In this document: positions 6,206-9,449 of the stretch, piece after piece
How positions within the stretch are numbered: the stretch's first letter is position 1
How the letters are laid out: every line of letters starts with the position of its first letter
NCBI GenBank assembly: GCA_020437045.1
Contig: JAGQWV010000347.1
Location: 1 to 9,449, forward strand
Reading direction: 5' to 3'
Length of the DNA: 9,449 nucleotides
Origin: Saprospiraceae bacterium
Lineage (GTDB): Bacteria > Bacteroidota > Bacteroidia > Chitinophagales > Saprospiraceae
Program-made: the position numbers and the translations under genes
Notes under the pieces: generated by a model
What the model saw: the letters and a program-made list of their open reading frames with translations, nothing else
Databases searched by the model: none
What the model was told of the DNA's origin: nothing

Positions 6206-6631
6206 TTAGTGGCATGACCCTTTCTCAATATTATCCATCAACTCCTTTTGTGCTTTCAATATTTTATGCGCAAGAATTCCTCTTATAAATGGAAGACCTG
6301 ATATTTGTAAGTCCAAGTGCACTTGCATTTCTGCATCATTATTATTGATGATTTTATACTGAAATTCCACATGATGCAAGGGCAAACCCACTATTTCATA
6401 ATGAACTCCTATTGAGTTCTCTAAGACGCGTGCGCAATATTGAACTTTTATTGGCAGTTTAGGAAAAGGATATTCGGTTATTTCAAATTGATATTTCCCT
6501 TCCTTACTACTCTTTAATAAAACGCTTCTAATTAAAGGGTGATAACGACCATATAACTCAAGATTCATCAATATTTCCTTAACAAAAGAAACAGATTTAT
6601 TAAGTCGATAGATTTGAGAATACTTCTTCAT
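6206..6631 (-). CDS. SRPBCC-fold (START/Bet v 1-like) small protein
   Basis: A 141-residue protein with no signal peptide or membrane helix. The pattern is typical of the SRPBCC fold: a first strand and helix (YSQIYRLNKSVSFVKEILMN), then ELYGRYHPLIRSVLL (25-39), a run of beta strands (EGKYQFEITEYPFP, VQYCARVL, GVHYEIVGLPLHHVEFQYKI, AEMQVHLDLQIS), and a long C-terminal helix (FIRGILAHKILKAQKELMDNI, 115-135). Such proteins bind hydrophobic ligands or act as cyclases and dehydratases; the ligand cannot be read here. Its ATG overlaps the stop of a short upstream open frame in an ATGA arrangement. It lies 160 bases upstream of the Crp/Fnr gene on the same strand and could be cotranscribed with it. 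Sampled GC (17 of 60 at 6301-6360) is the lowest I counted in the window. Confidence 0.75.
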   Translation of the reverse strand: MKKYSQIYRLNKSVSFVKEILMNLELYGRYHPLIRSVLLKSSKEGKYQFEITEYPFPKLPIKVQYCARVLENSIGVHYEIVGLPLHHVEFQYKIINNNDAEMQVHLDLQISGLPFIRGILAHKILKAQKELMDNIEKGSCH

Positions 6632-6810
6632 TTACCTGCAATTCTCCTATAGTCACCAGTTAACATAGCTGACAATTTACTAAAAACCATTAAGCTGTCA
6701 GTCCGTTGACTCACTTCAACTACAAAAGCTACATCACTACTAAGAACTGATCTGACGATACAATTGCTGACGTCGGCCCGGTGATTCCATGAAAAGCAGG
6801 AATCTGGCAA
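6628..6810 (-). other. short open frame, possible gene remnant upstream of SRPBCC gene
   Basis: Sixty codons are open on the minus strand, beginning at TTG (6810-6808) directly after an in-frame TAA and ending in a TGA that overlaps the SRPBCC ATG. The stretch VRSVLSSDVAFVVEVSQRTDS near the middle reads like a beta-strand pair of a small alpha-beta protein, and the ending TGDYRRIAGK looks protein-like. There is no credible start or leader for the full frame. It could be the 3' end of a decayed gene, or chance. I assign no function. Confidence 0.2.
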
Positions 6811-6819
6811 TTAGGGGCC
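6762..6819. repeat. imperfect inverted repeat
   Basis: GATTCC (6783-6788) pairs with GGAATC (6799-6804) around a 10-base loop. Outside it, either GGCCC (6775-6779) pairs with GGGCC (6815-6819), or AATTGC (6762-6767) pairs with GCAATT (6807-6812). The two outer pairings cannot both form without distortion. There is no T-run on either strand, so it is not an intrinsic terminator. It could be a degenerate mobile-element end or chance in a non-coding region. Confidence 0.3.
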
Positions 6820-7256
6820 ATATTCCCGGCAGGTTAGGCTGGAATTTTGTTGAAATGGCCAGATTGCGGTCTCTTATAAAAATGAGGTCGGATTTGTGTC
6901 ATAAAAATTAGGAATAGGAGGTGCATGTAGCCGATTTAACATCCCCTGCTTTTTAAAAATGTGGATCGATAGCAGATACCATGGAAGCCTGCAGATCGTG
7001 GGCAGGGCTTCTCTATTAGAATGCTTTAAATAAATGGAAATCCATATCTTCGGATCATATCTCTGCTACCTTGGTTTCGCTCTCAAGATCTTCAAGGAAG
7101 AATGATGATCAGAAGTCCATTATTAAAGAGACCGCACTAGCGGAGGAATATGGCTTTTCCCTGAAGCGTTTGGAGATTTATAGAAACCAGGAAGTAAGCC
7201 CAAGAACCAGCCGTCGATAAAGCATAAACCACCTATTTAATTTAAAAAGCATCAGT
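6811..7256. other. 446-base region without a convincing gene
   Basis: No frame here has a start codon and a recognisable product. Two stop-free stretches of some 60 codons exist: plus strand 7020-7220 (including ETALAEEYGFSLKRLEIYRN) and minus strand from about 7066 to 6878. Neither has an initiator for the whole frame. The plus-strand one has plausible codon use and may be a gene remnant. A Shine-Dalgarno-like AGGAGG at 6916-6921 is followed by ATG and at once by TAG (6925-6930), so no product can arise. No TAnnTTTG box is evident before the gene at 7257, and its promoter is not identified. Confidence 0.4.
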
Positions 7257-8369
7257 ATGGAATCAAGAAGAAAATTTCTGGAAAAAATAACCGCTTCGGC
7301 ATTTGCAATACCCGCCATGACCCGGCCAGGCCAACTTTTTTCTAATACAAAAACACCCTATGAAGGACCTGTTTTAAAAGTAGCCATCATGGGACTTGGT
7401 AGTTACGGCACCCGCGTTGCTGAAGCCATGAAGACCTGTGAACGGGCCAAATTGGTAGGGGTAATTAGCGGAACTCCGTCCAAGATCACCGATTGGCAAG
7501 CCAAATATGGGATTCCGGAGAAAAACTGTTACAATTATCAGAATTTTGATGCGATCAGAGACAACCCCGATATAGACGCCGTATATGTCATCACCCCCAA
7601 TGGCTTACATAAAGACCAGGTGATCCGGGTAGCCAAAGCCGGCAAACATGCCATTTGTGAAAAGCCCATGGCCATCAATGCTAAGGAGGGCAAAGAAATG
7701 GTCGAGGCCTGCAAAGCCGCCGGGGTGAAACTCCTGGTGGGCTACCGTATGCATTTTGAACCGAATACCGTAGAGGTGATCCGCATGCGTAAAGCTCGCG
7801 AACTAGGTCAAATCATGTTTTTTCAAGGCCTTTCCGGTTTTACTATCGGCGATCCCTCCCAATGGCGACTCAATAAAAAATTGGCTGGCGGCGGTGCTAT
7901 GATGGATATTGGTATTTATTCCGTCAATGGTGCCCGGTACATGGTGGGAGAAGAACCCATTTGGGTAACCGCCCAGGAGACAAAAACCGATCCGGTTAAG
8001 TTCAAACCCGGGGTGGATGAAACCATTCAGTTTCAGTTTGGATTCCCCAGTGGGGCGGTGGTATCCTGCCTTTCTACCTATTCCATGAATAATCTTGACC
8101 GGTTTTATCTCAATGGCCGGGAAGGATTTGTAGAAATGCAACCCTCCACCGGTTATGGGCCCATCAAGGGGCGAACCCATAAAGGACCTCTTACGGAGCC
8201 GATAGTGACCCACCAAACCCTGCAAATGGATGAAATGGCAGCACTGATCTTTGATGGCAAACAACCGGTCGTGCCCGTTGATGGGGAAGAAGGACTCAAA
8301 GACCTGGTAATCATTGATGCCATCTATAAAGCGGTTAAAACGGGAAAAAAGATCAAGTTAGGGTCTTAA
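7257..8369 (+). CDS. Tat-exported Gfo/Idh/MocA oxidoreductase, glucose-fructose-oxidoreductase-like
   Basis: A 370-residue protein beginning with a Tat leader (SRRKFLEKITASAFAIPAM, 3-21), so it should be folded with its cofactor in the cytoplasm and exported. The NAD(P)-binding strand and turn is VAIMGLGSYG (42-51). AVYVITPNGLH (108-118) and the catalytic-Lys motif CEKPMA (134-139) complete the Rossmann half. The substrate half has WRLNKKLAGGGAMMDIGIY (203-221), holding the Asp and Tyr of the DIGIY active-site motif, then GARYMVGEEPI. The order and spacing closely follow Zymomonas glucose-fructose oxidoreductase, including YNYQNFDAI and the C-terminal EEGLKDLVIIDAIYKAVKTGK. The probable reaction is pyranose oxidation coupled to reduction with tightly bound NADP(H); the actual sugar is unknown. 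It is the only clear plus-strand gene in the window and stands alone, convergent with the two-component pair. Confidence 0.92.
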   Translation: MESRRKFLEKITASAFAIPAMTRPGQLFSNTKTPYEGPVLKVAIMGLGSYGTRVAEAMKTCERAKLVGVISGTPSKITDWQAKYGIPEKNCYNYQNFDAIRDNPDIDAVYVITPNGLHKDQVIRVAKAGKHAICEKPMAINAKEGKEMVEACKAAGVKLLVGYRMHFEPNTVEVIRMRKARELGQIMFFQGLSGFTIGDPSQWRLNKKLAGGGAMMDIGIYSVNGARYMVGEEPIWVTAQETKTDPVKFKPGVDETIQFQFGFPSGAVVSCLSTYSMNNLDRFYLNGREGFVEMQPSTGYGPIKGRTHKGPLTEPIVTHQTLQMDEMAALIFDGKQPVVPVDGEEGLKDLVIIDAIYKAVKTGKKIKLGS

Positions 8370-8411
8370 TTTACGGTCAGTCCCGGTGTTCACTATCTTT
8401 CTGAAGCTCTT

Positions 8412-8433
8412 ATGCATAGGGAAAATGCATTTT
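8412..8433 (+). terminator. weak terminator-like hairpin after the oxidoreductase gene
   Basis: ATGCAT (8412-8417) and ATGCAT (8425-8430) can pair around the loop AGGGAAA and are followed by TTTT (8430-8433). It sits 42 bases after the stop codon. The stem is only six A/T-rich pairs, so termination would be weak. Because ATGCAT is self-complementary the repeat may also be chance. Confidence 0.3.
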
Positions 8434-8486
8434 AATGTCATTTAGTTAATGAAAATTGTCAAATTAAGAATGCGGGAATGCCGGTT

Positions 8487-8501
8487 CTCCCTTAAGGGGA
8501 G
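8487..8501. repeat. short hairpin in convergent intergenic space, possible dispersed repeat
   Basis: CTCCC (8487-8491) and GGGAG (8497-8501) pair around TTAAG, and the centre CCCTTAAGGG (8489-8498) is a perfect palindrome. It is followed by TATGAGGGGTGACC. This G-rich hairpin-plus-tail has the look of the small intergenic repeats scattered in some Bacteroidota genomes. It lies between two converging genes with no T-run, so it is not a standard terminator. Only one copy is in the window. Confidence 0.35.
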
Positions 8502-8569
8502 TATGAGGGGTGACCGAGGTTCAAGATTACCATAAAATGCAGGCTTAACTTAACGGCAAGGAAATGCAT

Positions 8570-9268
8570 TTAACCAATTCGATTGGCTTTCATAAAGGCG
8601 CTCCGGTAAGTATCGGCCAGGGGAATCGTACGGTCTCCGATGGTCAATTGTTCTCTTTCGACGATTTCAACCCGGGCCAGATTAACGATGAAGCTCTTGT
8701 GGGTCCTGCAGAAAAAGGAAGGCATGTTTTGCTCAACGGCAGTCAGATTCTGACGGGTCAATATTTTTCTTCCATCGGCGGTATGAAAGATCACATAATT
8801 TTCATCCTTCTTTAGATATAGCACTTCCTGCCAGAGGAGTTGAAACCATTTCGCACCACTCTTGACATAGACGGTTTCGCTGACTTCAGGAATCTGTTCA
8901 ATCACCGGGTTCGTCTGCTTGTATACCCGGTTGCATGCCTGAATAAATCGTTCAAATAAAATGGGCTTAACCAGGTAATCGACGGCTTCAACGGAAAATC
9001 CTTCTACTGCATATTCCGAATATGCAGTGGTGAAAATCACCGGCGGTTTGAGGGCCAGCGATCGGTAGAAGGACATACCATTGACTCCCGGTAAATTAAT
9101 GTCCAGTATTAAAAGGTCCACTTTATTTTCGGTCAGGAGAGGCAGGGCTTCCAGCGGTTTTTGCCATCCGCCGATCCAGGTCAAATAAGGTATTTGGTCG
9201 ACATAGTGATGGATTAAATGCAGAGCATGTGGTTCGTCTTCAATTGCCAGGCATCTCAAATTACTCAT
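8570..9268 (-). CDS. LytTR-family two-component response regulator
   Basis: A 232-residue regulator. The receiver domain (about 4-118) has the acidic pair E10/D11, phospho-acceptor D56 in LLILDINLPGVNGMSF, T80 in IFTTAYSEYAVEGF and K101 in DYLVKPI. The LytTR DNA-binding domain (about 131-230) shows VYVKSGAKWFQLLWQEVLYL (133-152), ENYVIFHTADGRKILTRQNL (156-175) and FFCRTHKSFIVNLARV (185-200), the usual family signature. Such regulators bind paired direct repeats upstream of their targets. The target here is unknown, and I see no reason to link it to the neighbouring oxidoreductase beyond proximity. The start codon overlaps the kinase stop by four bases (ATGA), so the two are translationally coupled and their promoter lies outside the window. 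All phosphotransfer residues are present. Confidence 0.95.
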   Translation of the reverse strand: MSNLRCLAIEDEPHALHLIHHYVDQIPYLTWIGGWQKPLEALPLLTENKVDLLILDINLPGVNGMSFYRSLALKPPVIFTTAYSEYAVEGFSVEAVDYLVKPILFERFIQACNRVYKQTNPVIEQIPEVSETVYVKSGAKWFQLLWQEVLYLKKDENYVIFHTADGRKILTRQNLTAVEQNMPSFFCRTHKSFIVNLARVEIVEREQLTIGDRTIPLADTYRSAFMKANRIG

Positions 9269-9449
9269 TTTTTACCCTTCAATTCCGGTTGAAAATTAAT
9301 GCTTAAGCAGGCAACAAAAAAATCATTTTTTTTCTGTAATTCGAGTCGGTATTTTCCCGGATATATTTTTTCCAAACGGCTTCTTAAATTGGATAATCCC
9401 AATCCACCCGGTTCCAGGTCTGGTTTCGGGAGCATTTTATTTTTAACCG
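9265..9449 (-). CDS. LytS/YehU-type sensor histidine kinase, C-terminal fragment (cut by window end)
   Basis: The minus strand is open from the window edge to TGA at 9267-9265, giving 61 codons including the stop. It contains VKNKMLPKPDLEPGGLGLSN followed by LRSRLEKIYPGKYRLEL. GGLGLSNLRSRLEKIYP is the G-box end of the HATPase domain as found in His_kinase (PF06580-type) sensor kinases that pair with LytTR regulators. The tail ends FQPELKGKK. The histidine, the membrane segments and the sensing domain lie outside the window. The four-base overlap with the response regulator makes the pairing firm. Confidence 0.88.
   Translation of the reverse strand, partial: VKNKMLPKPDLEPGGLGLSNLRSRLEKIYPGKYRLELQKKNDFFVACLSINFQPELKGKK

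Noticed and set aside
6180..6830. Integron cassette with attC-like ends around the SRPBCC gene
   Set aside because: GGCGTTAG near 6202 resembles part of an attC site, but no paired RYYYAAC and GTTRRRY boxes of the right form are found, and neighbouring genes lack such sites.
6916..6930. AGGAGG followed by ATG
   Set aside because: The start codon is followed at once by TAG, so nothing is encoded.
7803..8264. 153-codon minus-strand open frame
   Set aside because: It is antisense within the glucose-fructose-oxidoreductase-like gene, whose motifs run through the same bases.
8544..8553. CTTAACTTAA, a partial match to the dyad in the duplicated promoters
   Set aside because: Only one half-site is present (the next bases are CGGC), there is no -7 box at the right distance, and it lies between the 3' ends of converging genes.

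Overview
The window most likely comes from a Bacteroidota chromosome or contig. The evidence is two promoters with a TAnnTTTG -7 box, A-rich leaders in place of strong Shine-Dalgarno sites, twin-arginine (Tat) oxidoreductases, a LytS/LytTR-type kinase-regulator pair, and secreted barrel-like proteins that end in an aromatic or Leu residue. I do not assign it below phylum level.

Layout from left to right. Bases 1-95 (minus) hold the first 31 codons of a DinB-like gene that runs off the window. Bases 204-2831 (minus) hold two Tat-type exported proteins, transcribed in the order 2831 to 204. The first is a distant Gfo/Idh/MocA-like protein and the second an M19 (renal dipeptidase family) metallopeptidase. 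They lie in the same reading frame, separated by one stop codon and five further codons. Bases 2970-6631 (minus) form an AT-richer block. In transcription order it holds an SRPBCC-fold protein, a Crp/Fnr-family regulator, a small secreted barrel-like protein, its tandem paralogue, a four-helix membrane protein (DUF6326-like) and a class I SAM methyltransferase. Bases 6811-7256 contain no convincing gene. Bases 7257-8369 (plus) encode a Tat-exported glucose-fructose-oxidoreductase-like enzyme. It converges on a minus-strand two-component pair, of which the LytTR response regulator (8570-9268) is complete and the sensor kinase (from 9265) is cut by the window end.

The most interesting feature is the arrangement at 4648-5460. 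The two barrel-like paralogues each carry the same 65-base upstream region. The blocks that match are a 14-bp dyad (TTAACTTAAGTGAA), the -7 box and the bases around the start site, while a 14-base spacer between them has diverged without changing length. The dyad has Crp/Fnr geometry (two 5-base half-sites, 4-base gap) and lies about 34 bases upstream of the centre of the -7 box, where a class II activator would sit. A Crp/Fnr gene ends five bases from one copy. I infer a local regulon: the Crp/Fnr protein drives the first paralogue from one promoter, and the second paralogue plus DUF6326 protein plus methyltransferase from the duplicated promoter. The signal it senses and the role of the barrel proteins are unknown.

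The flanking genes suggest periplasmic sugar or peptide metabolism, with three Tat-type signals in the window. They do not show any link to the central block.
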